Positions 16,253-25,918 are shown, numbered from the stretch's first letter. The stretch: 64,000 nucleotides of DNA from Pelagibacterium xiamenense (GCF_021166475.1 NZ_JAJOYS010000002.1:496001-560000), one strand, 5' to 3'. Notes: generated from the letters alone by a model not told the origin. Program-made: numbers and translations.

Positions 16253-16875
16253 GCCGGCGCTCCTCCCAGAATGATCTGGTCGCGGAACCGGCGCGTCAAC
16301 TCCGCCGTGATCCCCCAGATCCTGTGCCCCTCGTGATCGATCTGCCACCCGCGCCGCTCCTGGCCCATATGCATGACGCGGAAGACGCCATAGGATCCGG
16401 GATCGATGATGCGGTGAAGCGGCACCTCGAAGACGTCGTCCACCTCGCCGGGATTGGCGATGAAGGGCGCACGCGGCTCGACCACCGCGACGACCGGTGT
16501 GATGAAGTAATTCGTCCCGGTGAAGAAATACGGCATATAACCCAGAACCTCGGCATCCGCCGGGTTGAGCGCCACTTCTTCATTCGCCTCCCGCAGCGCC
16601 GCATAGGCCGCGTCCCGGTCTTCGGGATCGATCCGCCCGCCGGGAAACGCCACCTGCCCCGAATGCCGCCGCAGCCCCGCTGAACGCTCGGTATAAAGCA
16701 CCGAAAAATCGGCCCCTCGCCTGACGAGCGCGATCAGAACCGCCGCCGGCACAGGCGGACCGTCGAACGCATCGGGCAGGATGATATCCGCGACGAGATC
16801 GTCCGCGTCCGGCATGGGCTGGGGTGAAGCCAAGAGCCGCGCGCGTACCCGCGCAATATCCTGATCCGCCAGCAA
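16249..16875 (-). CDS. NUDIX hydrolase, CoA pyrophosphatase type (NudL-like)
   Basis: The product has 208 residues. The NUDIX box GGRIDPEDRDAAYAALREAN continues with EEVAL; one Gly of the consensus is replaced by Ala. Just before the box, TERSAGLRRHSGQVAFPGG matches the extra motif of CoA pyrophosphatases, which cut CoA to phosphopantetheine and 3',5'-ADP. The protein is cytosolic. It is coupled to cca by a four-base overlap and preceded by a GNAT gene eight bases upstream, so the three form one operon. Confidence 0.88.
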   Translation of the reverse strand: MLADQDIARVRARLLASPQPMPDADDLVADIILPDAFDGPPVPAAVLIALVRRGADFSVLYTERSAGLRRHSGQVAFPGGRIDPEDRDAAYAALREANEEVALNPADAEVLGYMPYFFTGTNYFITPVVAVVEPRAPFIANPGEVDDVFEVPLHRIIDPGSYGVFRVMHMGQERRGWQIDHEGHRIWGITAELTRRFRDQIILGGAPA

Positions 16876-16883
16876 GATTTGTC

Positions 16884-17429
16884 CTATCGCGTGATAAACC
16901 GCGCAACGGGCCCGGAAAGCTTCGCACCCATCTCCGCGTCCGCAGAATGTACGAGGACGCGCGCCGGATCAACCGGACCGGGAAAGGTGATGGCGTTGGG
17001 TACCGTGGGCGCAAAGCCGAGCGGGCCGTAATAGGCCTGGTCCCCGACCAGCAGAACGAATGCGATCCCCTCGCGCGCGAGCGCAAGGTCGCACACATGC
17101 ATGACCAGCGTGCGCCCGGCCCCCTGCTTGCGGAACGCCGGATCGGTCATCAGGGGTCCAAGAAGATAGCCGTTGACCCCGCCGACGCTGATCGGGGTCA
17201 TCCGCACCGACGCCGCGCGCTTCCCGCCCAATTCCGCGATCCAGCACAGGCTGGGATCGGCGGCAAACCGCTCGCGCACACGGAAGGCCGCGCGCGCGAA
17301 GCGCCCGGGCCCGAACGAAACCTCGTGCAGGTGCTCGATCCAGGCATCGTCGAAGGGGGTTTCAGGCCGGACGGCCAGCGCTTCAGGCTTGGCCACGAAA
17401 TCCGCGGCATGCGGCGTGGAGATGGTCAT
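16884..17429 (-). CDS. GNAT family N-acetyltransferase (YhbS-like)
   Basis: The 181-residue protein has the acetyl-CoA-binding core LGPLMTDPAFRKQGAGRTLV, where the Q/RxxGxG/A motif is QGAGR, and a following GIAFVLLVGDQAYYGPLGF segment typical of the COG3153/YhbS branch. The N-terminus contains FDDAWIEHLHEVSFGPGR. The substrate is unknown. It is the first gene of the GNAT-nudL-cca unit. The start at 17429 gives a family-typical length. Confidence 0.85.
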   Translation of the reverse strand: MTISTPHAADFVAKPEALAVRPETPFDDAWIEHLHEVSFGPGRFARAAFRVRERFAADPSLCWIAELGGKRAASVRMTPISVGGVNGYLLGPLMTDPAFRKQGAGRTLVMHVCDLALAREGIAFVLLVGDQAYYGPLGFAPTVPNAITFPGPVDPARVLVHSADAEMGAKLSGPVARFITR

Positions 17430-17699
17430 GGTCGAAAATGTCCAGTGCGGAGGAAATGAGAACGACGTCGAACCGCGCGGTGGCGCGGTAGGCTAAAGTC
17501 GTCGGATATCCTGCGCAAAGGCGTACATTTTCGAACGGGCTCCAAAACTGGTTTTCGCAGATACCATCAGCGGCAGCGACCGTCCACGAAAATATGGACC
17601 GCCCGCGCAAGAAACAGCCCGTTCAACGCCAGGGGGCTAATCTTTTCACTCATTGGGCCTACATAGGACGCACAAGGCATAACTGGAAGGAAAGCGCAA

Positions 17700-18659
17700 A
17701 TGGGACGTCTGATCGACGGCAAATGGTCGACCCAATGGTATGATACGAGGTCCACCGGCGGAAAATTCAAGCGCTCGGAATCCGCGTTCCGCAACTGGAT
17801 CACGGCCGACGGGACCCCGGGCCCCTCTGGCGAGGGCGGGTTTGCCGCTGAAAGCGGGCGCTATCACCTTTATGTCTCTTATGCGTGCCCCTGGGCCCAC
17901 CGCACATTGATTTTCCGCGCCCTCAAAGGCCTCGAGGAGCACATCACCGTCTCCGCCGTCTCCCCCAAAATGCCCGACGAAACCGGCTGGGCCTTTACCG
18001 GCGAATTGGGCTCTGACAAGGACCCGCTTTTTGGCGCCGACTACCTCTGGCAGGTCTACACCAAGGCGATCCCCGACTATTCCGGCCGCGTCACCGTGCC
18101 CGCGCTCTGGGACAAAAAGACAAACACCCTGGTCTCCAACGAGAGCGCGGAAATCATCCGCATGTTCAATTCCGCCTTCAACGGGCTGACCGGCAACACC
18201 CTCGATTTCTACCCCGAGGCGAAGCGCGACGAGATTGATACGATCAACGCCCGCGTCTATGACGACATCAACAACGGCGTCTACAAGGCCGGTTTCGCCA
18301 CCACCCAGGAAGCCTATGAGGAAGCGGTCACCGCACTTTTTGACGCACTCGACTGGGTCGAATCCATCCTTCAGAATTCGAAATTCCTCGTCGGCGACGA
18401 ACCCACCGAAGCCGACTGGCGGCTCTTGACCACGCTCTTCCGCTTTGATGCGGTCTATGTCGGCCACTTCAAGTGCAACATCCGCCGCATCGCCGACTAC
18501 CCAGCGCTCTCGGCCTATCTCAAGACCCTCTATAACTGGCCCGGCGTCGCCGAAACGGTCCATATGGACCACATCAAGACCCACTACTACTGGAGCCACA
18601 CCACCATAAACCCGCACCGGATCGTCCCCTCGGGTCCGGCGCTCGACTGGCTGGAATAG
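17700..18659 (+). CDS. Glutathionyl-hydroquinone reductase
   Basis: The 319-residue protein is a xi-class glutathione transferase. The catalytic Cys63 lies in YVSYACPWAHRTLI, the same position as in YqjG and PcpF. WDKKTNTLVSNESAEIIRMF forms the glutathione site, and the C-terminal helical domain contains EPTEADWRLLTTLFRFD and the tyrosine-rich HYYWSHTTINP end. It uses glutathione to reduce glutathionyl-hydroquinones. The start ATG follows AAGGAAAG. Promoter and control elements should be in the 270-bp space shared with the divergent GNAT operon, but none is obvious. Confidence 0.95.
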   Translation: MGRLIDGKWSTQWYDTRSTGGKFKRSESAFRNWITADGTPGPSGEGGFAAESGRYHLYVSYACPWAHRTLIFRALKGLEEHITVSAVSPKMPDETGWAFTGELGSDKDPLFGADYLWQVYTKAIPDYSGRVTVPALWDKKTNTLVSNESAEIIRMFNSAFNGLTGNTLDFYPEAKRDEIDTINARVYDDINNGVYKAGFATTQEAYEEAVTALFDALDWVESILQNSKFLVGDEPTEADWRLLTTLFRFDAVYVGHFKCNIRRIADYPALSAYLKTLYNWPGVAETVHMDHIKTHYYWSHTTINPHRIVPSGPALDWLE

Positions 18660-18742
18660 CTCCGATCAGACCCTATGAGCCGTCGGGACAAAATCCCCGT
18701 CGGCCATCGGCCGGTGCAACGCCACCATGACAGCCGGAGCGA

Positions 18743-19756
18743 TCAGGTCTTCAGGCGTGCCAATGGAATCTCGATCGTGATGACGAGGCCCGTTGGCCGC
18801 CAGTCGCGCGTGAGCGTCGCACCCAGCGCCGAGGTCAGTTTGTTCGCCAATTGGCTTCCGAAGCCTGAGGCCTTCTCGCCGTGCAATCCGGGGCCGCCCG
18901 CTTCCGCCCAGTCAATCCGGACGTTATCGCCTTCCACATGGAGCCCGATGGTAAGCTGGCCTTTGGCGACCGACAATGCGCCGTATTTGGCGGCATTGGT
19001 GGCCAGCTCGTAAATCAGAAGCGCAATATTGGTTGTGGCGTGACTACCGACAGCGACGTGATCTCCCCCAATTCGGACACGGTTTCCGTCGCTATAAGGC
19101 GCAAGAACGGTCTCGATCAACGCAAGCAGGTCGCCGCAAGCATTCTCGTTTTCGTCCGCCGACCAACCGCTCGTCGTGAGTTCATGGGCCCGGGCAAGGG
19201 CCGATAGCCGGTCGCGAATGGTGCTCGCCAGCGCCTCGGCCGCCAGGTTTTGCCGCGCCGTGAGCGTCACAATGGACGTTGCCACCGCGAAGAGATTTTT
19301 TACCCGATGCTGCATTTCTCGAATGAGCAGACGCTGGTTCTGCTCGGCCAGGCGGCGTTCGGAAATGTCGCGCGCAATTTTTGACGCACCCACGATGGTG
19401 CCGGCCGCATCGCGGATAGGTGAAATCGTCAGGGATATGTCGACAAACGATCCGTCTTTGCGGCGCCGCACCGTTTCGAAGTGATCGACCCTTTCGCCGC
19501 TTCTTATCTTGGCGAGAATGCGCGGCTCTTCATCGAGCCGTTCCTCGGGAATCAGAATGGTGATCGGCTTGCCGATAACCTCGCTGGCTGTATAGCCGAA
19601 AATGCGCGAGGCTCCGGGATTCCAGGTCTGAATACGTCCCGAGAGGTCCTTGCTGATGATGGCATCGTCCGACCCCTCCACGATGGCCGACAGCCAGTCG
19701 CGTGGATCGGGATTATGAAGTGGTAACACACCGCCCGTGCGGTCCGCCTGCGCCAT
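18743..19756 (-). CDS. PAS-domain sensor histidine kinase, HWE family
   Basis: The 337-residue protein is cytosolic with no membrane segment. A PAS domain covers residues 23-130 (IVEGSDDAIISKDLSGRIQ, FGYTASEVIGK, RRRKDGSFVDISLTI), and the phosphoacceptor His150 is in EMQHRVKNLFAV. The ATPase part contains LIYELATNAAKYGAL (N box) and DWAEAGGPG, the W-x-E motif that names the HWE family. The PAS core lacks the photo-active Cys of LOV domains. No response regulator is adjacent, so it is an orphan; in alphaproteobacteria such kinases often feed the general stress response. GGGAG precedes the start. Confidence 0.9.
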   Translation of the reverse strand: MAQADRTGGVLPLHNPDPRDWLSAIVEGSDDAIISKDLSGRIQTWNPGASRIFGYTASEVIGKPITILIPEERLDEEPRILAKIRSGERVDHFETVRRRKDGSFVDISLTISPIRDAAGTIVGASKIARDISERRLAEQNQRLLIREMQHRVKNLFAVATSIVTLTARQNLAAEALASTIRDRLSALARAHELTTSGWSADENENACGDLLALIETVLAPYSDGNRVRIGGDHVAVGSHATTNIALLIYELATNAAKYGALSVAKGQLTIGLHVEGDNVRIDWAEAGGPGLHGEKASGFGSQLANKLTSALGATLTRDWRPTGLVITIEIPLARLKT

Positions 19757-19913
19757 CGTGAACTCCCGATCCCAATTCCACGCCCTCGATCATATGGCGC
19801 GTACATATGGCGCGGGGAGAGTGAAACGATGTTGTTCCTTGATACTAAACAACTACGCTATGGGGGGCGCAAGATCAATGCGCCAGATCGGACCCTGCCA
19901 TCCCGCTTGCGCC

Positions 19914-20381
19914 CTACCAGACCCCGTCCGGCGCCGTTTCGCCCACAATCTCCGCAAGCCGCCGCCGGGTTCCCGCACTCGTCGCCTCAGGCAGATCGTC
20001 GAGCGCGAACCACCCGATTTCGCGAATTTCCGCATTCGGCGTGAACGCGGCGACGGCCTGCGCGTCCGCGGCCGTATAGAGCGCCACATGGTCGCGATTG
20101 GTGTAAAGCGTGCTGTGATAAAGCCCGAAGAGCCGCAACGGCCCGCTCACCGCATGCCCGGTTTCCTCGCGCACCTCGCGCCGCGCGGCCGCTTCGGTGG
20201 TTTCCCCAGGATCGACGCCACCGCCGGGCAGGTGCCACCCGGCGACATAGCCGTGCCGCACCATCAGCACCCTGCCCTTGACGATCACCGCACACCGCAC
20301 ACCGAGGGTCAGGTGCTTCTTGATGCCGATCGCCCGGAGCATCAAGGAAAACTTCAGCTTTTGAAACCGGTTGCCGGTCAT
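19914..20381 (-). CDS. NUDIX hydrolase
   Basis: The 155-residue protein has a complete NUDIX box starting at residue 53 ([20 protein letters not shown], then ETGHAV). Before it, [19 protein letters not shown] and GWHLPG give the standard beta-strand frame. The family hydrolyses nucleoside diphosphates linked to another group; the actual substrate cannot be told. It is divergent from the metallophosphoesterase gene with 82 bp between. Length and motifs are normal. Confidence 0.88.
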   Translation of the reverse strand: MTGNRFQKLKFSLMLRAIGIKKHLTLGVRCAVIVKGRVLMVRHGYVAGWHLPGGGVDPGETTEAAARREVREETGHAVSGPLRLFGLYHSTLYTNRDHVALYTAADAQAVAAFTPNAEIREIGWFALDDLPEATSAGTRRRLAEIVGETAPDGVW

Positions 20382-20463
20382 TAACGCATCTCGTCACAAA
20401 TCGGGGCAAATACGGCGCTAAACCATTTTCTTGCCATAAGCAAAGTGGCAATACTGCACGCCA

Positions 20464-21354
20464 ATGATCACGCTCGCCCACATTTCCGACGTCCATCTTT
20501 CTCCCCTGCCCCGGGTTCACCCCCGCGAGTTGATGTCCAAGCGGATCACCGGCTACCTCAACTGGAAGCTCAATCGCGCGCATCACATGCGCCGCGATAC
20601 GCTTTCCGCGCTTGTGAGCCACATGAAGAACCAGGCCCCCGACATGATCGCGGTCACCGGCGATCTCGTGAACCTCGGGCTCGACGACGAAATCGACCGC
20701 GCCGCCAACTGGCTTGCCGCTCTGGGGGGCCCGGATGCCGTTTGCGCCATCCCCGGCAATCACGACGCCTATGTCAAGGGTGCCCTCGAAACCGCCCTCA
20801 AGCACTACAACGGCTATATGTCCGGCGAAACGCTGGACACAAACCCGTTCCCTTATGTCCGGCGCCTCGGCAATGTCGCGCTCATCGGGGTCTCCAGCGC
20901 CATCGCCACGCCGCCCCTGATCGCCGCCGGCCAGGTCGGCCAGGGCCAGATCGGACGGCTGGCGCGACTGCTCGAACTCCTGGGCGAGGCCGGGTTTTTC
21001 CGCGTCGTCATGATCCATCACCCTCCCAGCGAAGCGCTCGGCCGGCACAAACGCAAAGGGCTCTGGGACGCGCCCGCCGTCCGCTCCGTCATCTCAAAAC
21101 ACGGGGCGGAATTGATTTTGCACGGCCACACCCACATATCCTCGGTTGGAGCCATCCCGGCCCCGGCCGGCGAAATACCGGTCGTGGGGGTTGCCTCGGC
21201 CGCCGCGCCGCCCGACGATAACGGCGCGCCGGGACGTTACAACCTCTTCGAGATCGAGAAGGTCGGATCGATGTGGACCTGCACAATGCGCGAGTTCGGC
21301 TATCAGCGCATCGGCGACGACATCGCGCTGCGCCTGCAGATGCGCATCCACTAG
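20464..21354 (+). CDS. Metallophosphoesterase (calcineurin-like)
   Basis: The 296-residue protein has all five metal-site blocks: LAHISDVHLS (D9, H11), AVTGDLVNLG, IPGNHDAY, MIHHPPSE and ILHGHTHISS. It has no signal peptide, so it acts in the cytosol on a phosphodiester or phosphomonoester, possibly a cyclic nucleotide or a lipid intermediate. The gene lies 48 bp before murL on the same strand, so it may belong to the same transcript, but the spacing does not require it. Confidence 0.88.
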   Translation: MITLAHISDVHLSPLPRVHPRELMSKRITGYLNWKLNRAHHMRRDTLSALVSHMKNQAPDMIAVTGDLVNLGLDDEIDRAANWLAALGGPDAVCAIPGNHDAYVKGALETALKHYNGYMSGETLDTNPFPYVRRLGNVALIGVSSAIATPPLIAAGQVGQGQIGRLARLLELLGEAGFFRVVMIHHPPSEALGRHKRKGLWDAPAVRSVISKHGAELILHGHTHISSVGAIPAPAGEIPVVGVASAAAPPDDNGAPGRYNLFEIEKVGSMWTCTMREFGYQRIGDDIALRLQMRIH

Positions 21355-21402
21355 GCAGGTTCCGACTACAACCTGCGTCAAGCCAAGAACCTGGGGCCCG
21401 CC

Positions 21403-22734
21403 GTGACCGACACCTTCACAATCGCTGTCCCGCAATTCGACCCGGCCACCGGCGAAGCCGTCTTCGCCTACGGGCTCGACGGCCTGCACTTTACCGAACG
21501 CCTCGAATTCCCCCATGAGGGTCTTGACGCCTCCGCGGCCGCCACCCCGGCCTTCGTGCAACTCCTCGCCCTCGCCGCCGCCGTCCTCGGCGTGAGCTAC
21601 TATAAGCTCAAGGCCCCCTTCGAGATCGACATCTCCGGCCTCGCCCTTCCTCCAGGTGCGCGGGACTTCCTCCTCGACATCTACGAAAACGGCCTTGGGG
21701 AATTCTTCGCCCGCAACAATCTCAGCCGCTACGGAAAGCTCGATTTCACGGGCGAAACCGTCGCGCACGACCTCTCGCGTCCCACCCTCCCCGATCGCGC
21801 CCTCGTCCTCGTCGGCGGCGGCAAGGATTCCCTCGTCAGCGTCGACCTCCTCGAGCGCACCGGCGCCGAAATGACCCTCTTCGCCGTCAATCCCAAGGGC
21901 CCGATCTCAGCGTCCGCGGACCGCGCCGGCCACGACCTCGTCGCCGTCCGGCGCACGCTCGACCCCGAGATGATCCGGCTGGGCAGCGAGCCCGGCTACT
22001 ACAACGGCCACGTCCCCTCCACCGCGATCAACTCCATGATCGCGAGCCTCGCCGCGCTCCTTTATGGCTACAACGCCATCGTCCTGTCCAACGAGCGTTC
22101 GGCGAGCGAGGGCAACCTCACCTTCGACGGCCGCGAAGCCAACCACCAATATTCCAAATCCCTCGCCTTCGAGGGCCGCATCAAGACGATGCTCGCGAGC
22201 GTCACCGGCGGCGCACTCGACTATTTCTCCCTCCTGCGCCCCTATTCCGAAGCCCGCATCGCGCAGCTTTTCGCCCGCACCACGCGCTTTGACGACGTCT
22301 TTTCAAGCTGCAACCGCAACTTCCGCCTTTCGGGCCACGACGGCCCGCTCTGGTGCGGCGCATGCCCGAAGTGCCATTTCGTGTTCCTCATCTTCGCCCC
22401 GCAAATGACCCGCGCCCGCCTCGAGACGATCTTCGGCCAGAACGTGCTTGATAACCCCGCCAACATCCCCGCCTACCGCGAATTGACCGGCCTTTCCGGC
22501 CACAAGCCCTGGGAATGCGTCGGCGAGATCCTCGAAGCCGCCGCCTGTCTGTGGAAAATCGCCGATCACCCCGACTGGCGCGACACCGCCGTCGTCAAGG
22601 CGCTCAAACCCGGCCTCGAAGCCTTCTACGGCACGGATCGTCTCGTCTCGGGCTATACCGAGGCCATGACCGACAGCCCCGAACACCTCGTGCCCACGCA
22701 CATCTTCGATGCGGTTGCCCCCCATGCGCATTGA
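21403..22734 (+). CDS. murL: UDP-N-acetylmuramoyl-L-alanyl-L-glutamate epimerase (MurL)
   Basis: The 443-residue protein has an ATP-pyrophosphatase-like loop GGGKDSLVS at 138-146, SNERSASEGN, a CNRNFRLS segment and the Cys-rich W317CGACPKC324 that are typical of MurL. In the pathway found in Xanthomonas oryzae, MurD2 adds L-Glu to UDP-MurNAc-L-Ala and MurL inverts that terminal L-Glu to D-Glu in an ATP-dependent step, replacing glutamate racemase plus MurD. The next gene is murD2 and overlaps it, which strongly supports the call. The start is GTG with a weak ribosome site. Confidence 0.88.
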   Translation: MTDTFTIAVPQFDPATGEAVFAYGLDGLHFTERLEFPHEGLDASAAATPAFVQLLALAAAVLGVSYYKLKAPFEIDISGLALPPGARDFLLDIYENGLGEFFARNNLSRYGKLDFTGETVAHDLSRPTLPDRALVLVGGGKDSLVSVDLLERTGAEMTLFAVNPKGPISASADRAGHDLVAVRRTLDPEMIRLGSEPGYYNGHVPSTAINSMIASLAALLYGYNAIVLSNERSASEGNLTFDGREANHQYSKSLAFEGRIKTMLASVTGGALDYFSLLRPYSEARIAQLFARTTRFDDVFSSCNRNFRLSGHDGPLWCGACPKCHFVFLIFAPQMTRARLETIFGQNVLDNPANIPAYRELTGLSGHKPWECVGEILEAAACLWKIADHPDWRDTAVVKALKPGLEAFYGTDRLVSGYTEAMTDSPEHLVPTHIFDAVAPHAH

Positions 22735-24016
22735 CGGCCCCGTTCTCATCTACGGCGCCGGCCGCGAAGCGCGCTCCACCGCCGCCTTCCTCAAAAAGCG
22801 CGACCCGCGCCTCGAGCTCTTCGTCACCGCCGACACCGGCACCCCCGAACTCCCCGGCGCCACCTTTATCCCGCCCGACGCCGCCCGCGACGTCACCCGC
22901 TTCGGCCTCATCGTTAAAAGCCCGGGCGTTTCGCTCTATAAGCCCTTTTTCGACACCGCCCGCGCCGCCGGTGTCCCTATCAGCTCCAATCTCAACCTCT
23001 GGGCCGCCCATTTCCGCGAAGGCCGAACGGTTATCGCCATCACCGGCACCAAGGGCAAATCGACGACCGCCACCCTCGTGCATCTGATGCTCGCCCATTC
23101 GGGCGTCGACGCCATTCTCGCCGGCAATGTCGGCATCCCCCCGCTCGACGCAGCGGACAAGGCACAGCTCGTCGTCTTCGAGCTCTCCTCCTACCAGACC
23201 GCCGACATCGATTTCGCCCCCGACATCGCCGCGCTCACCAATCTCTACCCCGAGCACGTCGACTGGCACGGCAGCGTCGAGCGCTACTACGCCGACAAGC
23301 TCAACCTCTTCGCGCGCGGCCCGGCCAGGATCGCCCTCGGCAGGCAGGCGGAAGCCGCCGCTCCCGTCGGCGCGGCAATCACGCCGCCCAGCCAGCCGGT
23401 CGCCCCGCTCGACGCGCGCCTCGAGGCCGAGATCGCCGAGGCCGCCGCGTCCTCCCGCCTCAAGGGCGCCCACAACCACGAAAACGCCCGCCTCGCCGCC
23501 ATGATCGCCATCGAAGCGGGCGCAACGCGGGAGGGTGTTCTCGCCGGCATCGCCGCCTTTGTCCCGCTGCCGCACAGGCTCGAAGAACTCAACCTCGGCA
23601 ACATCCTCTTCGTCGACGACTCGATCTCCACCACCCCCGAGGCCACCAAGGCCGCCCTCGCCGCCTACAAGGGCAAGCGCATCGCGCTCATCGCGGGCGG
23701 CCACGAGCGCCAGCAGGACTATACCGAACTCGCGGGCCTACTTGGCACCTCTGGCGTCGTCATGCTCTGCTGTCTGCCGGTCACCGGCACCCGCCTCGCC
23801 AGGGCCACCCGCGAAGCCGCCCCGCAAATCCCCGTCGCCGAATGCCGTTCCCTTGAAGGCGCGATCCAGATGCTCGCCGGCACCGGGGCCCCCTTCGACA
23901 CCGTCATCCTCTCCCCCGGCGCGCCCAGCTACAACCAGTTCGCCAACTTCGAAGAGCGCGGCAAAGCCTTCAAGGCGCTGGCGCAAGCGTATTTTTCCGG
24001 TTCAGAACACCCATGA
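22724..24016 (+). CDS. murD2: UDP-N-acetylmuramoyl-L-alanine--L-glutamate ligase (MurD2)
   Basis: The 430-residue protein is a Mur ligase. The ATP loop TGTKGKST is at 107-114, followed by [15 protein letters not shown] (substrate contact), [14 protein letters not shown] and [12 protein letters not shown]. These resemble MurD, but the N-terminal uracil-binding domain is diverged and it pairs with MurL, which defines MurD2. It would add L-Glu, not D-Glu, to UDP-MurNAc-L-Ala in the cytosol. It overlaps the end of murL; an ATG at 22709 would add five residues. Its stop overlaps the start of an SMR gene (ATGA). Confidence 0.88.
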   Translation: MRIDGPVLIYGAGREARSTAAFLKKRDPRLELFVTADTGTPELPGATFIPPDAARDVTRFGLIVKSPGVSLYKPFFDTARAAGVPISSNLNLWAAHFREGRTVIAITGTKGKSTTATLVHLMLAHSGVDAILAGNVGIPPLDAADKAQLVVFELSSYQTADIDFAPDIAALTNLYPEHVDWHGSVERYYADKLNLFARGPARIALGRQAEAAAPVGAAITPPSQPVAPLDARLEAEIAEAAASSRLKGAHNHENARLAAMIAIEAGATREGVLAGIAAFVPLPHRLEELNLGNILFVDDSISTTPEATKAALAAYKGKRIALIAGGHERQQDYTELAGLLGTSGVVMLCCLPVTGTRLARATREAAPQIPVAECRSLEGAIQMLAGTGAPFDTVILSPGAPSYNQFANFEERGKAFKALAQAYFSGSEHP

Positions 24017-24339
24017 CCTATCTCTACCTGGTGATCGCCATCGTCTGCGAGGTCGTCGGCACCTCCGCGCTCAAGGCCGCCGAGGGCTTCACCCGCCCCC
24101 TGCCGAGCATCGTTGTCGCGATTGCCTATGCTGGCGCGTTCTTCTTCCTCTCGCTGACGCTGAAAGCCATGCCGGTCGGTATCGCCTACGCCATCTGGTC
24201 CGGCCTCGGCGTCGTCCTGATCGCCCTTGTCGGCTGGACGGTTTACGGCCAGGCGCTGGACGCGCCCGCCATCCTTGGCATGACATTGATCGTTGCGGGA
24301 GTGGCTGTGCTCAACGTGTTCTCGAAGGCGGGGCACTAA
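24013..24339 (+). CDS. Small multidrug resistance (SMR) transporter
   Basis: The 108-residue protein has four membrane helices. The essential membrane Glu is E13 in [13 protein letters not shown], equivalent to EmrE E14, and the helix 3 block [18 protein letters not shown] is intact. SMR proteins are proton-coupled antiporters for cationic drugs or guanidinium compounds in the inner membrane. The sequence reads closer to EmrE/QacE than to guanidinium exporters, but no riboswitch is present and the substrate is not certain. It is translationally coupled to murD2 by ATGA, an unexpected link to cell-wall synthesis. Confidence 0.9.
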   Translation: MTYLYLVIAIVCEVVGTSALKAAEGFTRPLPSIVVAIAYAGAFFFLSLTLKAMPVGIAYAIWSGLGVVLIALVGWTVYGQALDAPAILGMTLIVAGVAVLNVFSKAGH

Positions 24340-24345
24340 GCCCGG

Positions 24346-24624
24346 TCAGAACAGCTTATCGAACTTGGCGTACCGCTCTTCGAGCTCTTTGCGCCGTGCA
24401 TCGAGTTCGGCCTGCAACCGCGATTGAGCGCTTTGCGCCGCCAGTTCGCCAATGCCCTGAATCTGAATATTGGCCGCAGCCTGGAACCCGGCCACCAGCG
24501 CCTGGGACTGCGACTGGAAACTCGAGATCATCTCTTTGCGCTTGAGCCGTGCGGCTTCCATCTCATCCCAGGCGGACTGCTTGGGAAACCAGTTCATTTT
24601 CTTGAAACCGCCGACCGTGCTCAT
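24346..24624 (-). CDS. Small coiled-coil protein of unknown function
   Basis: The 92-residue product has an aromatic N-terminus (FKKMNWFPKQSAWDEME), then a long Ala/Gln-rich amphipathic helix and a charged end ELDARRKELEERYAKFDKLF. The heptad-like pattern suggests a coiled coil. No signal or membrane segment is present. It lies convergent to the SMR gene (six bases between stops) and 24 bases before the glycosyltransferase stop on the other side, where it is transcribed away from its own operon partner. I do not recognise a family. Confidence 0.6.
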   Translation of the reverse strand: MSTVGGFKKMNWFPKQSAWDEMEAARLKRKEMISSFQSQSQALVAGFQAAANIQIQGIGELAAQSAQSRLQAELDARRKELEERYAKFDKLF

Positions 24625-24648
24625 GTCCGCGACAGTAGCGGACCAGCG

Positions 24649-25791
24649 TTAACGCCCGGTTAGCACTTTGCCCGCAGCGCGAACGTCCCGCGATGCCCAG
24701 TCGATGACCGGCATCTGCGCCAGAAACTGCGCCGAGCTCTCCTCCCACGAAAAGCCGCTGGCGTACGCCCGGCAGACTCTGCGGGGAATGGCAAGCGCGG
24801 CCAGTGCCGCGTGGCGCAGGTCCTCGCTCAAGACGCCCGTGCCCGACTCCGCGACAACATCGAGCGGCCCCGGCACCGGATACGCCGCCACGGGCGTCCC
24901 CGACGCCAGTGCCTCGAGCAGCACCAGCCCGAACGTGTCGGTCCTCGAGGGAAAAACGAATACGTCAGCCGATGCGAAATATCGCGCCAGCTCCACGCCG
25001 CGCAGATGCCCGGTGAAAACCGCATCGGGGTATTCGCGCTCGAGCCGCGCCCGCGAGGGCCCGTCGCCCACGATGACCTTGGTGCCGGGCAGGTCGAGCG
25101 CAAGAAAATCCTCGACGCTCTTTTCCACCGCCACGCGCCCCACATAAAGAAAGATCGGCCCCTCGAGCCCCAGATCCGTGCGCTTGTCAGGGTTGAAAAG
25201 CCGTGCATCCACGCCCCGCGACCAGATCACCGTATTGGCGATCCCGCGCGCCGCCAGCCGGTCCGCCACCGTCTGCGTCGGTACGAGACAGACATCGGCG
25301 GCTTCGTGGAACCAGCGCAGGTAGCTGTAGGACCACCCCAGCGGCACCGGCAGCCGCGCCCGGATATATTCGGGAAACTGCGTGTGGTAGGAGGTCGAAA
25401 ACGGCAGCCCCTTCTTGATGCACAGCCGCCGTACATGCCCCCCGAGCGGGCCCTCGGTCGCGATGTGGATCGTGTCGGGCCGCAGCGCCTCGATGGACTT
25501 GCGGACGTTGCGGGGGTTGACGAGACAAAGCCGGATTTCGCCATAGCTCGGCATCGGCACCGTCCAGAACCCTTCAGGCGACAGCACGTTGACCGTCAGT
25601 CCGCGCTCCCAGAGGTTTTCGCGTAGTCGCTCAAGCGAGCGGACGACCCCGTTGACCTGGGGATGCCAGGCGTCGGTCACCAGCAGGACGGATCGAATGG
25701 CCTCCGTAGACGCGCGCCCGGTGGCAAGGATGGCTCCATCGCCCTCGAATTCCTGGACCAGTGCCGGCTTTGCTCTGTGTTCGCCGCCCAA
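24649..25791 (-). CDS. Glycosyltransferase family 1 (GT4-type)
   Basis: From a TTG at 25791 the protein would have 380 residues. The conserved part begins SVLLVTDAWHPQVNGVVRS and includes EGPLGGHVRRLC, FSTSYHTQFPEY, IWSRGVDARLFNP, LYVGRVAVEKSVEDFL and SADVFVFPSRTDTFGLVLLE, the two-domain GT-B pattern of glycosyltransferases that use alpha-mannosyl or glucosyl donors. It probably acts at the inner face of the membrane on glycolipid or polysaccharide. No ATG exists in frame; the frame is open to 25947, inside the epimerase gene. The TTG follows a GGGAGACCGAGG stretch, but the true start is uncertain. Confidence 0.82.
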   Translation of the reverse strand: MGGEHRAKPALVQEFEGDGAILATGRASTEAIRSVLLVTDAWHPQVNGVVRSLERLRENLWERGLTVNVLSPEGFWTVPMPSYGEIRLCLVNPRNVRKSIEALRPDTIHIATEGPLGGHVRRLCIKKGLPFSTSYHTQFPEYIRARLPVPLGWSYSYLRWFHEAADVCLVPTQTVADRLAARGIANTVIWSRGVDARLFNPDKRTDLGLEGPIFLYVGRVAVEKSVEDFLALDLPGTKVIVGDGPSRARLEREYPDAVFTGHLRGVELARYFASADVFVFPSRTDTFGLVLLEALASGTPVAAYPVPGPLDVVAESGTGVLSEDLRHAALAALAIPRRVCRAYASGFSWEESSAQFLAQMPVIDWASRDVRAAGKVLTGR

Positions 25792-25918
25792 CAGCCTCGG
25801 TCTCCCTTTTGGACGTCCCCGCGCAGGGTTCACATCCGTGCTTTGGTGCCTCCGGTCAAGCCGAAAATGTACGCAGCACCGAACGGGCTTTGGTTTTTCC
25901 CACGCGCCGCCCGATTCG

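Noticed and set aside
22604-23704. Minus-strand open frame of 366 codons opposite murD2
   Set aside because: Gly/Val/Glu-rich antisense frame without any motif; murD2 on the other strand is unambiguous.
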